Shown piece by piece: positions 10,657-20,842 of a stretch of 64,000 nucleotides of DNA. The notes under the pieces are model-generated. The model was not told the DNA's origin and made no database searches. It worked only from the letters and a program-made list of their open reading frames with translations. The stretch spans positions 3,286,001 to 3,350,000 of the forward strand of contig NW_027043829.1 in NCBI RefSeq assembly GCF_037102585.1, given 5' to 3'. This DNA comes from Saccharomycopsis crataegensis. Its lineage: Eukaryota > Ascomycota > Saccharomycetes > Ascoideales > Saccharomycopsidaceae. Positions within the stretch are counted from its first letter, which is position 1, and each line of letters opens with the position of its first letter. The translations under genes were made by a program, and so were the position numbers.

Positions 10657-12573
10657 ATGACGGGACCAATGTTGACATCTCGTAGCATGAAACTACCACA
10701 AGTAGAGAGTTGCCCTGAGAAGTCATCGACTGTTTTAACACCAACAAAGAAGACCCTCACAAAAAATAGTGTATCAACTGATAGCGCTAGCAGTCAAGAA
10801 TCATTAGCCACACCACCTGCTTCGTCTCCGCTAGATACTACCAGTTCTTGCAGCCGCGAAGCAAGAAATAAGGATGACGAGGACGATGAGGACGATGAAA
10901 TCCTAGAAGTTACTCTTAGTGATATCGAAAGTGAGAAGACCAAAGCACATAATAATAAACTAGAAGCTTTCGAAGACGAAAATATCGAGAGAAGAAATCA
11001 GCACATCGCAAATGAGCAAGATGAAGAACTCGCTGGTGATAAGCTCTCGGCAACCCAACAGACGCCCGATGATGGTGGTGACGATCATGATGATGAAGCA
11101 CCAAACAAGTTGACAAAGAAAGAAAAAGTAAAGCTAGAGAATAGACTCAAAAGAGAAACCGAGTCCAAGGTCAGAGAAGAGAAGAAAAAGAAAGAACAAG
11201 AAGAAAAGGAACAAAGAAAAAGAGAGCGTGAAGCAAAAGCCGAATTAAAGAAAAGGCAAAAGGAAGAGAGAGATGCTGAAAAGAAAAGGGAAAAGGAGGC
11301 TAGGGATGCTGAAAGAAAGAGAAAGTTGGGAGAAAAAGAAGCTGAGAAAAAAAGAAAATCGGAGGAGAGAGAACTTGAAAAGAAAAGAAAATTGGAAGAA
11401 AAAGAAGCTGAAAAGGAAGCCAAAAGAGTTAAAATTGCTGAAAAAGAATCGAAAAAAAAGGGGAATACACCTGGTCAAACCAAACTTTCGAGCTTCTTTA
11501 TGGTAAAAAAGAAACTTCCAAGAGATGAGTCAACTAATGATGCAGGCGTTATCTCACAGGTTGATGGTAATGATTACCAGAATTTTTTCTTTAATTTCTT
11601 TGTTAAAGAGAATGCTTCACTTGCTTGCTCAGGGCATCTTGAAAAAGATGAGTTACTAAAATCAAAAGACGTGTTTGATTCATATTTCAGCGGCAATGAA
11701 AGTGCATCAGACTCTGTTAGTGACTGGTTAAAGAATGATAGCTGTTGTCGAGGATTTGAACCTAAGACTACCGCCGAGCAAGTTGTGGATGCTATCAATG
11801 AATCAATGAGTGAGGGACAAATTATTGGGATGCTTGTACTGATCCCTTTGAAATACTTAAAATTTTATGAAACTATCAAGCCAGCTTATTTGGGCACATG
11901 GTCAAAAATAAATAAAACCCTGGCCAGTGATCCGTTTTTCAAGTTTGATAATATTGATTATGACTATGATAGTGATTTTGAACTAGGCGAGGAAGAAGAA
12001 GATGGTGAAGAAGTTGATAGTGATGGTGAGGAGGAGGACGAAGTTGGAAATGAGGAAGATGAAGAATTTGCAGGATTTGTGGATGACGACAGTGCGCAGA
12101 CACAGAAGAGGGTTCAGTTTAAAGGACAATTGTCGCCATCTGTGGTTATCAATAACGGCTATGAATTTCCAGAAATGCAGGCAAGTATATTATTGAAAGA
12201 AGTAAACCTGGGTATTGATCCATTCAAAAATTACTGGGGCAAGAGTCCTACTAGTGTGGTGGAAGTTCCTACCAATTCCCGGGTTCCAGTCAAGAGCGTT
12301 ACTATTTCTACATCAAGCGCCACGAAAATCAACACTCTTACAGTGAAGAGAAAGCCCATCGTGGACAATCCTGATGATATAAGGGGTATTGTGAAGTTCA
12401 TTCTCTCCAACAAAGAGATGAAGAATTGGACCGTGCCTACGATGGTAGATATGGTTCACCAGCAGTTTACCAAATATAGCAAGGCAAAGATAAAAGGTAC
12501 TATCCAGAAAGTTTCCTCCAAAAAGCTGAATTCAGGATGGGTCATCAACGAAGAGTTTATGAAACTTGTATAG
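10657..12573 (+). CDS. CAC1: Cac1/Rlf2, large subunit of chromatin assembly factor 1
   Basis: CAF-1 deposits H3-H4 behind replication forks, guided by PCNA. The 638-aa product has the family order. An acidic, disordered N-terminus is followed at about 150-270 by a very long Lys/Glu/Arg helix (KER domain, DNA-binding). A PIP-box-like QTKLSSFF comes at about 274-281. The conserved core follows with FYETIKPAYLGTWSK and DYDYDSDFELGEEEED (the acidic ED domain that holds histones, about 385-475). The C-terminal winged-helix domain (about 555-638, DIRGIVKFILSNKEMKNWTV) binds DNA in this family. Length and order match known fungal Cac1. The ATG at 10657 is the first in the frame. It is divergent from SLX4 and probably G1/S-regulated through the shared ACGCGT. 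Confidence 0.92.
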   Translation: MTGPMLTSRSMKLPQVESCPEKSSTVLTPTKKTLTKNSVSTDSASSQESLATPPASSPLDTTSSCSREARNKDDEDDEDDEILEVTLSDIESEKTKAHNNKLEAFEDENIERRNQHIANEQDEELAGDKLSATQQTPDDGGDDHDDEAPNKLTKKEKVKLENRLKRETESKVREEKKKKEQEEKEQRKREREAKAELKKRQKEERDAEKKREKEARDAERKRKLGEKEAEKKRKSEERELEKKRKLEEKEAEKEAKRVKIAEKESKKKGNTPGQTKLSSFFMVKKKLPRDESTNDAGVISQVDGNDYQNFFFNFFVKENASLACSGHLEKDELLKSKDVFDSYFSGNESASDSVSDWLKNDSCCRGFEPKTTAEQVVDAINESMSEGQIIGMLVLIPLKYLKFYETIKPAYLGTWSKINKTLASDPFFKFDNIDYDYDSDFELGEEEEDGEEVDSDGEEEDEVGNEEDEEFAGFVDDDSAQTQKRVQFKGQLSPSVVINNGYEFPEMQASILLKEVNLGIDPFKNYWGKSPTSVVEVPTNSRVPVKSVTISTSSATKINTLTVKRKPIVDNPDDIRGIVKFILSNKEMKNWTVPTMVDMVHQQFTKYSKAKIKGTIQKVSSKKLNSGWVINEEFMKLV

Positions 12574-13085
12574 GTATAGACAGTTTGGATGGTATTATGA
12601 TTGTTATTTTTTATTTTTTTATTCCTTTTGTGTGTGAAAGGCTTGGGTGTGGTTACGAATATACATATTTTGCTAATTATCAAGGTGATTTGAAATCAAA
12701 AAAAAGTAGCCCTGCCTATAATAAGATGGTGTGCAGGCGATAATAAAAAGAAGCACGCATGACACGGTAAGTGAGATAGATAACCTATAAAAACCTGCAC
12801 TATCTGGAGATACAACAAAGGGCCACAGAGAGCAATGGTTATCATCGGTCACCAAAACCAACTCGGCGTACGTCATAGACGGGGGTGACAGCGCCGGCAC
12901 GTTGACCCACTATCGGGGGTGTTCCACACAACTGGAAAAAAACAGCGGTTCATTTTTTGGCACCGTCGTTTCGTAACCCCTATCCCTATATTACTGGGTG
13001 TTTTCGCAAAACAAGGTATCCCCTGTGCCAAAAATATAACAACGATTCCACATCAACCAACAGCAATCACTGAAAACAATACACA
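12574..13085 (+). promoter_or_regulatory. Promoter of the stomatin gene with stress-type motifs
   Basis: 512 bases. CCCCT stress-response elements (Msn2/4 type) lie at 12977-12981 and 13020-13024. A CRE-like TACGTCAT lies at 12869-12876, and GC-rich CGGGGGT boxes near 12882 and 12916. A TATA-like CTATAAAA lies near 12784. Together these suggest an inducible, strong promoter; regulation is inferred. Confidence 0.5.
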
Positions 13086-14072
13086 ATGTCAAACAGCAAT
13101 GTCGAACAGGCAGATAATGCCTCCTCCATCAGCGTCAAGCGTTCTCAAGTCCCTCCTGCCCCAAAAATGGTTGTCGCGAAGGATTTTGCCCGTGTTTATG
13201 AGACACCTGCCGAAGGTACTTACCAAAGGATCATGTCTGCTTTTGGTGGGTTCTTTGGTTGTTTAGGTACCATTCCTTGCTCTTGTTGCACCAACCCATA
13301 CAAAAACGTTGATGCTGGGGAAGTTGGTCTTGTCACTCGTTTTGGTGCCCTCGCCCGTACCGTTGAACCAGGGTCCACTTATGTAAACACCTGGGTCGAA
13401 AAAATCTCTAAAGTTAGTATTAGGGCACAAACCATTCAAATCCCAAGCCAGGATTGTTTGACTAAGGACAATGTCGGTGTTGAAATCTCCTCGGTGTTGT
13501 ACTTTTCTATTGTCGACCCTCAATTGGCCACTTTTGGTATCGAAGATGTCAACGCTTCATTGGTTAATCGTACCCAAACCACTCTTAGAGATGTCATTGG
13601 TGCCCGTATTTTGCAGGACGTCATTGAAAAGCGTGAAGAAATCGCTGCCGCAATTTCAGAAAATATCAGTCATGTTGCCGAGGCTTGGGGTGTTCATGTG
13701 GAAAGTATCTTGATCAAGGATATCCACTTGCCACCTGGGGTCAGTGCTTCTTTGAGCCGTGCTGCCGAAGCCACCAGAATTGGGGAATCCAAGATCATCA
13801 GCGCCAAAGCCGAAGTTGAATCCGCCAAATTAATGAGAAAGGCCGCTGACATTTTGGCCAGTGATGCCGCCATGCAAATGAGATATCTCGATGCTATGCA
13901 AAGTATGGCTAAGAGCTCCAATAGTAAGGTCATTTTCATGCCTTCTAGTACCGCTGCCGGTGCAAATATGATTGAGGCTAGCCCTAGTAACGGTGCTCAT
14001 TTTGGTTCTACGAAAGAGGATCTTGACAGAGCCGTTAAAACAATCGCTTTGGACGAATCCTTAAAAAACTGA
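13086..14072 (+). CDS. SLP3: Stomatin-like SPFH/band 7 protein
   Basis: SPFH proteins form oligomeric scaffolds on the inner face of membranes. The 328-aa product has an N-terminal Cys-rich hydrophobic patch at about 55-75 (FFGCLGTIPCSCC), which fits a membrane hairpin and palmitoylation. The SPFH domain follows (GEVGLVTRFG, then RTQTTLRDVIGARILQDVI) to about 235, and then the Ala/Glu-rich oligomerisation helix (AEVESAKLMRKAADIL). The arrangement is that of eukaryotic stomatin, not the mitochondrial Slp2 type, since no presequence is seen. The closest named fungal relative I know is Candida SLP3, so the symbol is by family resemblance. Codon choice is more biased than in the neighbours (GCC, GTC, TTG), which suggests high expression. 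Confidence 0.85.
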   Translation: MSNSNVEQADNASSISVKRSQVPPAPKMVVAKDFARVYETPAEGTYQRIMSAFGGFFGCLGTIPCSCCTNPYKNVDAGEVGLVTRFGALARTVEPGSTYVNTWVEKISKVSIRAQTIQIPSQDCLTKDNVGVEISSVLYFSIVDPQLATFGIEDVNASLVNRTQTTLRDVIGARILQDVIEKREEIAAAISENISHVAEAWGVHVESILIKDIHLPPGVSASLSRAAEATRIGESKIISAKAEVESAKLMRKAADILASDAAMQMRYLDAMQSMAKSSNSKVIFMPSSTAAGANMIEASPSNGAHFGSTKEDLDRAVKTIALDESLKN

Positions 14073-15023
14073 TGGGAATTTGATTTTTTAATTTGATTGT
14101 TTAATTTTATTCCTTAATTTGATTTTAGCCACTCTTTTTTCTTTCCTTCTGGTTGATGGTTGCTTTTTTGTGCAATACCTACTAGCATTTCTCTGCTTGG
14201 TAATTTATTTCACACCCCTATTATTTACCAGGGATGTATTCCCCCATTTTTTCATTTTTTTTTTCTCGTTCTAAATTTTGCTTTCCACTGTAATCTTTAT
14301 TTTATTTTATAATTTTTATTAATGTCTTTATATTTAACTGCTTAATTCAAACTCGTTAGAAATCTTAGCTTGTAATAATATCAGGACTTGGAAATTCAAC
14401 GTATTGCTAGCTCTAATGATTGTAAAATAAATGAAACATTGCGTCAGAATACTTCAATTGACAATTTACATTGGGAAATCATTTCAGCTAGAAGTTAATA
14501 CGATTGATTAACCGTTGTTGAAGTGGTTTACTGATCAAAGATTAAAGAATCTGATGCAGAAGTCGGAAGCCAATGAAATTGAGCATCCTCTGACGTTAAT
14601 TAACCAGAGACAAAAAAAAAAAAAATTAGCAGAAAGCAAAAGCACCCCGAAAAAAAGGACTCAGAGTAATAAATAAATTTCAGACTATATAGCTGAAAAT
14701 AGCCACCATGATTTAATTTGAAATGAAAAGATGCTAAGCCAAAGATTGGCAATGTGAAATATAAATATTTAGGAAAAATAGTAGCAGCCAGCGGCAAAGT
14801 TTCAAATGTGGAAGTGAAATAAATATCTTGTGAAATCATTATTCAACGAAATGGAAGTAATGCAAATAATATAAAATAGTTTAATAGTTGAATCTTGTAC
14901 GAGTTAGCGTTATTTAGCTTGGTTTGGCGGATCTCATAAAATAAATCAAAGCAAAAAATGAATTGAATTTGTGAGACTATAATTAAAAATAGTAGAGACA
15001 CTGAATGTGTGTGAATCTCATGG
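14073..15023. other. Long gap between two convergent genes
   Basis: 951 bases separate the 3' ends of the stomatin and HMG-box genes, long for a convergent yeast pair. T-rich and A-rich tracts at both ends suit 3' processing. I see no tRNA, repeat or ORF with coding character; a non-coding transcript cannot be excluded. Confidence 0.4.
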
Positions 15024-17363
15024 CTATTTTCTGTTCCGTTTTTTAACATTAATATTCAATTTTAAAGTCAAAGAGCTTTTTGGTTTTTCTTTATTCTTTT
15101 CTGGCAGATCAACGTCTTTGGTTTTAACTTTCTTTGATAAAGGAATTCTGATGCTTTTCGATTTAGTTGGAATATTATTGTCCCCCTTAGTTTGGGATTT
15201 ATTGGATGGAAACTTAGTTGGACGGTACTTATAATTTGGATGAACCTCTTTATGAACATCATTTTCAATTTTGCCAAAAGTGGCGAATTTGGCCTTGATT
15301 TTTGAATCCTCGGTCAACCAGCATAATGCAATAGTATGGCACATCATGGCATGGTTCAATCTCGTTGCTTTAAGTGCATTCAAGCTGGAATTTGACTTGG
15401 ATGCCTGAGAAGTGAATTTCTGAAGGTATTGATGGCGTGATACTTGGTTGGCGTGATAAAAACTAATGAATGACTTCAAAGAAGTTGAATGTGTTAATTG
15501 GGTTTGGGAAGCGAAAAATTTGTGCAAAGAGGAGGCAATTGAAGAAGTTATAAGTATGCTGGCTGAAGAGGAAGAAGAGGAAGAAGAGGATGAGGAGGAT
15601 GCGGATGTGGGTGTTTTTGTGCTCTCGCTCGCTTTTTGTATAAGAGTAATGAGGTCAAGCTCAATAAGGTCTAATATTGCAGAACTATCCACAATGAGAT
15701 GATCCGCCCCCCTATTGAAGCATGACTTGAGAAAACTGAGGAAGTAATGATTAATTAACTCATCAACTTTGCTAAACAATTCGATCACAATAGCACAGCG
15801 GAGCATTGCAGCACGATAAAGCATGAAACAATTCAATGGGCGCTTAATATGGAACTTGTCGCCTTTTCTGGAAACCGATGACTCTTTCACTAAAAGGGTT
15901 TTATAGATCTCATATTCTTTAAGGTTTTGAAGATAGGATAAAAAGAAATGTGGATCTTCAAGAAGATATTCGAGGAGCTCATCTGCCTGAGAATTGTTTA
16001 TATGATTTGGCTCAGATGATATATGTTCAACACCACAAGAGCTTCGAACTTGAATATTCACACCATCTGAAGTTTCAAGAATTGGGAATCGATATAGAAT
16101 TCTTTTATAATCCTGCTCATCAATTGGATTATTTGCTAAGGTTTTTTTAGAAGCTGTGAATCTTCGAGAAGTTCTAGAAGTTTTTGAATTATCACCATCT
16201 TTAACCTTCTGAAATTTTCCAAGTTCCACCAAGTAACATAGAATCGTCAATCTTTTCAAAATATGGTATTTTCTTCTGTCTCCATTATTAATAACAGAAT
16301 ATATATCTTCAGTTTGATAAAGAGTTGCGAGGCACTTTTCAATTTCTTCTAGATTAAGGTTTCTCTCTGTGGCCAACTCCAATATGGAAGTATATCTCTC
16401 AGCATTAATCCTTGATTGTTTAAAGAAATCAATGAATTTGCAGTTTTTCGGAGAGAACTTTGGGGATTTTGGAGTTTTCACTGGAGGAAGGGTATGCTCT
16501 CTAGATTCGGAAAAACTATTGACCTCATTGGAGAAAACTGTGTTCAAGGAATCGACAGAGGAAATAGAGGGCCCTCGAGAATGATTAAATGGTGATTCTG
16601 ATTTAGTCATATTGTCATTATCAATTGATACTTCTTTATTCAGGAGAATTTCACTATCAGTGTCGCAATCTCCAATGTTTTGCAGTCCCAGTCCTCCCAA
16701 ACCACAATTATCTAAAACTTTCACCTCATCATCTCCACTATCTTCACCTCTTTCAGCAATCTTTGTTGGGATTTTTTTACGTAGTAATGGCGCAGATACT
16801 GATTTTCTAATCTTCTGAAAATGTCTTAAATGTGAATCAGAATCATTTTCGAAAATGTCTTCAAGGTTAGAAAAACTGGATCTTTCATGAAATGCTTCAT
16901 CAATTTCAATGGCACTCAAATTAAGAATATCATCATCATAAAAAGTTTCTTCTGGCCTATGATCTATAGAAGATACCTCAGCTTTGGAAACTGGATCTGG
17001 GGAATTGAGATTCTTGTTCAACAATGGCATAGAAATAGTGCGTTTTGCGTGTTTTCTAGATCCACCGAGGTTTCTCCCCAAATTAACATGTTCCAACATC
17101 AGAGGGCCATTAATAAAAGAAATAAATGATTCATTTCTACCGAGCTTTTCACTATCGCCAAACTCATCAAGAAAACCAAGGTCATTACAATTAGCAGTGC
17201 TTGGGGTGAGGAAGCTGTAGGCATCTGTACTAAGTAAGGAAGAAGAACTGGGAGAGCCAAGGTAAGTTGAGGACAAACTGAAACCATCGTCAGTTTCAAT
17301 CAAGGATGGATTAGAGCTGTCCTTGTGCTGCTTTGGGGTCAAAATATTACTCTGATCGGCCAT
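15024..17363 (-). CDS. HMG-box transcription factor with an insertion splitting the box
   Basis: The 779-aa product is serine-rich and mostly disordered up to about residue 330. At about 504-518 it has the start of a sequence-specific HMG box (IKRPLNCFMLYRAAMLR). The rest of the box follows only at about 665-712 (NHAMMCHTIALCWLTEDSK, then HKEVHPNYKYRPTK). An ordinary HMG box is about 75-80 residues; here about 125-130 extra residues sit between helix 1 and helix 2, including a run of twelve serines. No GTATGT donor lies in the insertion, so a hidden intron is unlikely. HPxYKYRP is typical of MATa/Ste11/Rox1-type boxes. The C-terminus is a basic Lys-rich tail. It is divergent from the Hda subunit. 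Family is fairly sure, orthologue unknown. Confidence 0.72.
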   Translation of the reverse strand: MADQSNILTPKQHKDSSNPSLIETDDGFSLSSTYLGSPSSSSLLSTDAYSFLTPSTANCNDLGFLDEFGDSEKLGRNESFISFINGPLMLEHVNLGRNLGGSRKHAKRTISMPLLNKNLNSPDPVSKAEVSSIDHRPEETFYDDDILNLSAIEIDEAFHERSSFSNLEDIFENDSDSHLRHFQKIRKSVSAPLLRKKIPTKIAERGEDSGDDEVKVLDNCGLGGLGLQNIGDCDTDSEILLNKEVSIDNDNMTKSESPFNHSRGPSISSVDSLNTVFSNEVNSFSESREHTLPPVKTPKSPKFSPKNCKFIDFFKQSRINAERYTSILELATERNLNLEEIEKCLATLYQTEDIYSVINNGDRRKYHILKRLTILCYLVELGKFQKVKDGDNSKTSRTSRRFTASKKTLANNPIDEQDYKRILYRFPILETSDGVNIQVRSSCGVEHISSEPNHINNSQADELLEYLLEDPHFFLSYLQNLKEYEIYKTLLVKESSVSRKGDKFHIKRPLNCFMLYRAAMLRCAIVIELFSKVDELINHYFLSFLKSCFNRGADHLIVDSSAILDLIELDLITLIQKASESTKTPTSASSSSSSSSSSSSASILITSSIASSLHKFFASQTQLTHSTSLKSFISFYHANQVSRHQYLQKFTSQASKSNSSLNALKATRLNHAMMCHTIALCWLTEDSKIKAKFATFGKIENDVHKEVHPNYKYRPTKFPSNKSQTKGDNNIPTKSKSIRIPLSKKVKTKDVDLPEKNKEKPKSSLTLKLNINVKKRNRK

Positions 17364-17893
17364 TAAGACTGGTTTTTGGGGCTACTGGAAAGCGAGAAAA
17401 GGGAAGAAAACCCAAGTTAAAAAGGAAACAGAATTTAACAAGATGAAAAAAAAGAAAAGAAAAGAAAAGAACTGGCATTATATAGGGAAGGCAGAAGATA
17501 GGGTTTTGGAAAAGAAGGTAACCGACCTACCGCAAGTCGCGCCCAGGCAACGATACGCGGAAAAGCCGAGAAAGGACAGTTTTGCCCCCCGCTGGCAATT
17601 TACAGAAAAAGAGTGACCGCAAAGTTGTCGTCAGAAAATGGCGGTGATGATGGGGTTTTGGGAAGCCAAGGCATGTCATGGTGCGGTTAGTCATACACAC
17701 ATCCCAACACCACATTTTGTTGCAATTTGACAGAACACCCAGAAACCAGGAAATACATGCACGTGATAATATTTTTACATATCCGGGTAAACTATGGTTA
17801 TTCATTTCCTGCAACAGTAGTAACAATAACCATTGATGTAACTCTAATAAACAACCAGTATTATCACAATAACGGCCCCACGAGATTGCAAAA
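17364..17893. promoter_or_regulatory. Divergent promoter, HMG-box gene and Hda subunit
   Basis: 530 bases between opposite start codons. A TATA-like ATTATATAG lies near 17473 on the HMG side. CACGTG lies at 17760-17765, 129 bases before the Hda ATG. An A/G-rich tract at 17440-17470 may exclude nucleosomes. Confidence 0.5.
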
Positions 17894-20842
17894 ATGAATC
17901 TATCAAATATTGTTCATAATAGTAGGCGTCTGGACAACACATACTGTCTTCCTGCACCACTTACAAGCTTCCAATCAGATATCAATGAGCTTTTGGTCAG
18001 ACTCCATTCAAAACATTTACTTGACCAATATGGACTAGAAGTTACTGAAGGGAAAAAAGAAAACAAGGAAAATACCCCCCAGCAACTGCCAAACATTCAA
18101 AAATTAAATGATTCGGAGCTTCTCAGCATGCTATATACGAATCTCAACTTGGCATCCAACAATCCTTACCTTTTGGTGAATCATTATATTCCGAAGAATA
18201 TGTTACTTATGAATACCAAGGACTCGTTGACGAATGTTTCCGGGAAATTCCGTCTTCTTGACCAAATAATCTCGAAATATGAAACAATGAACACCAAAAC
18301 TACCAAAAAGTATAATGTCCTTGTGCTTTCTAACAATTCTAAGGAATTTGACTTTATTGAAAGTCTTCTCATTGGCCGTTTTGTCAACTACAAGCGTTAT
18401 TCTGGCCCAAAGCTTTTTGAAGCCAAATCTGAAGAAACAGTTACTCCATTCAATGAATCACCTGCAAAAATAACCCCGTCATCTAATTTGGGTACAGGAA
18501 AGCGTCAAATCAGCAGCAAGGATGATCCGTATCTTACAAAGCGTTTGAGGAGAAAACACAGGAGGATTATGAAATACGTTAAGAGTAACAACCGCGAATA
18601 CTGTCTAACGTTACATCTCATAACTGTTTCACAATTAAAATTTCAATTTTTTAGTAGTGAAGACCCTGGCACGAATTTTGACTTTCTTGACCTCAATAAT
18701 TCAATCGCTTTTGATTATATCATATCATTTAATAATTATCTCAATTTAGACCATTATCACTTAAAGAAGATGAGAGCCGGCTATATTGATGCAAAGACAA
18801 GCAAATATCAGGCATATAGCGAACCATTACCCATATTATATATGTTGGCCTCTGGGTCGATTGAGCACGCCACAATTATCACGTTGAACTGGCTTTTAAA
18901 AAACGGGGTGATTAAAAATATCTACAAGAAAAAATATATTGATGAAAGGACAACAAAGTACGATCTAGACACCCAGGATAAGCAGTTGCTACTCTTGGTG
19001 TTAAGTCTCTATCTTATTAATAGGGTCAATTTTAACCAGCCCTCTAGCATGGAAATATCTTCTGATTCATGGTTTACTTTATCCGAATGGTTATCGGATC
19101 CATCGTCAGGAGCACAATTATCGAAACTTGTCATACCTCCCCTTAATTTTCCTGGTAATTTTGATGATTTTATGAATCGTTTCAAGTCTAATTATCTTGA
19201 ATCAAATTCTACAGGGAAAATAGCCAGTCCAATATCAGATTCTCTACGGAAGGCCATCGAGTCCTTCAATTTGAAGAGCTATAATTTTAAACTCAGCTCC
19301 GATTTGAAAATTACTCTGGAGCTCATTGGTCGCAACCAACAAATTTTCAGTTCTTACCCTCAACTTAATGAGCAATTCGGTGAAACTACTAAAGAAAATT
19401 TGATAGCAGAGAAGCAGTTTGGCGACTCAACTTTGGTGGACCTTGAACAGAGTGGCCAACCTGCAAAACGCTTGAAGGTTGAAAGCAATAGATCATCATC
19501 CAAGTATGTGCCTATAGCTTCCGTTTCTGCTCTTCTATCTTTTGACACTTCGATTCCTGAATCTGCGCTCAAAAATCTTGAGTGTTTGGCAACAGAGAGC
19601 GCCAAGTTTGATGCAAGTACCCGCCTCCACTTTTATCCAGCTCTTGATAAGTTTCCAGTAGACTTTGAAACCTACAACCGGAATATTACCTCTATTATAA
19701 AAAATCGCTCCGATAGTTTGACCGATTTATTAAAGACTTTTTCTGCGAAAACTTTATTTGAAAATGAAATTGGCCAATTTTTGCAAGTGAGAATTGAAAA
19801 GAACAATTGGGTTAGCAAAGCAGTTTTCACTAAACAGTTAGAGTTGAGAAAAGAAATCACCAAGGAAGAAAAATATCACGAGAGGCTATTATCTGAATAC
19901 CAAAAATTTAAGTCTGCTGAGAAGTTTGCAATTTTTAAAAATCAGGAATTCGTCAAGGCCATGAAGGGAGAGGTTAGGGATATCAGTAAAATTTACGAGA
20001 TTATGGGAAGTGAAAAACTTGATGGTAAAGAATCCGAATTATTATTACAAATTGACAAGGAGATTGAAGACCTGAAAAAGGAAAAAACCCATGTTGAGAA
20101 TTTTAATGCAAAAGGCAAAGAGGAAGAAATGGAAAAGGAAAAAGAACCTAAGGAAGGAGATAATAAATCTGAAATTACTTCGAAGATCGAGCAAACGATT
20201 TCTAGCAAAGTTCAGAATCCTGAAGAAGGCCAAGAAACCCAATGGATTCGCTACTTTCCTACTATCTCTACAGGCATAAGCTATTCTGTTTTAGAGGAAC
20301 AATCAAGGCTAATTGATCAACTCTCTTTTGAAATTACTAATTTTGAATCACAGTCCGTTGAAGCTAACTCGAAGATTGATAAGGCCAGAGCAGAATACCA
20401 AAATAAGTCTACATCGGTTTCCTATCAATTGGAAACTTTGGGAAAGTTGAAAGCTCGTATCAGCACCATTGAGGAGATTTTGAAAAGAAAGGATACTATT
20501 AAAGAAATGAAGACTAGGGCGTTGGAGTTCAGCATTGGAGATGATAAAGATATTGTACCTAATTTCAACAGCAATGAGATACCTGCGAGCAATGGATTGA
20601 AGAAAACCGACGACAATCATAATATGGTATTGATTAATGAAGACAAGTTTAACGCCATCAAGTATAAAAACCTTGTTCGCCAAAAGAATTTTATGGAAAA
20701 CTACCTGACTATAATGCGCCAACAGTCCAAAAATAGTCGCAATATAACGCCTGTATCCTCTAATAATAGTACAAGTAATAAGGACTCTTCTGGAGGTGTG
20801 TCTGGAAGAAGGCGAAATGGAAAAAGAAGGGGTCGTGGTTAA
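17894..20842 (+). CDS. Hda2/Hda3-type subunit of the Hda1 histone deacetylase complex
   Basis: These subunits hold and target the Hda1 class II deacetylase that represses genes in chromatin. The 982-aa protein shows the family's helicase-like DNA-binding fold in the N-terminal half, with the typical block SGKFRLLDQII followed by YNVLVLSNNSKEFDFIESLL (about 112-160). Its hydrophobic core continues to about 460. The C-terminal half from about 640 to 900 is predicted coiled coil (heptads such as KFKSAEKFAIFKNQEF), the part that in yeast joins Hda2 to Hda3. The tail is glycine/arginine-rich (GRRRNGKRRGRG). It is longer than S. cerevisiae Hda2 (674) and Hda3 (655). I cannot tell which of the two it is. 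It shares a promoter with the HMG-box gene. Confidence 0.82.
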   Translation: MNLSNIVHNSRRLDNTYCLPAPLTSFQSDINELLVRLHSKHLLDQYGLEVTEGKKENKENTPQQLPNIQKLNDSELLSMLYTNLNLASNNPYLLVNHYIPKNMLLMNTKDSLTNVSGKFRLLDQIISKYETMNTKTTKKYNVLVLSNNSKEFDFIESLLIGRFVNYKRYSGPKLFEAKSEETVTPFNESPAKITPSSNLGTGKRQISSKDDPYLTKRLRRKHRRIMKYVKSNNREYCLTLHLITVSQLKFQFFSSEDPGTNFDFLDLNNSIAFDYIISFNNYLNLDHYHLKKMRAGYIDAKTSKYQAYSEPLPILYMLASGSIEHATIITLNWLLKNGVIKNIYKKKYIDERTTKYDLDTQDKQLLLLVLSLYLINRVNFNQPSSMEISSDSWFTLSEWLSDPSSGAQLSKLVIPPLNFPGNFDDFMNRFKSNYLESNSTGKIASPISDSLRKAIESFNLKSYNFKLSSDLKITLELIGRNQQIFSSYPQLNEQFGETTKENLIAEKQFGDSTLVDLEQSGQPAKRLKVESNRSSSKYVPIASVSALLSFDTSIPESALKNLECLATESAKFDASTRLHFYPALDKFPVDFETYNRNITSIIKNRSDSLTDLLKTFSAKTLFENEIGQFLQVRIEKNNWVSKAVFTKQLELRKEITKEEKYHERLLSEYQKFKSAEKFAIFKNQEFVKAMKGEVRDISKIYEIMGSEKLDGKESELLLQIDKEIEDLKKEKTHVENFNAKGKEEEMEKEKEPKEGDNKSEITSKIEQTISSKVQNPEEGQETQWIRYFPTISTGISYSVLEEQSRLIDQLSFEITNFESQSVEANSKIDKARAEYQNKSTSVSYQLETLGKLKARISTIEEILKRKDTIKEMKTRALEFSIGDDKDIVPNFNSNEIPASNGLKKTDDNHNMVLINEDKFNAIKYKNLVRQKNFMENYLTIMRQQSKNSRNITPVSSNNSTSNKDSSGGVSGRRRNGKRRGRG

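Noticed and set aside
14600-14839. 79-codon minus-strand frame between convergent genes
   Set aside because: Aromatic-rich composition from AT-rich DNA, no ATG-proximal signals.
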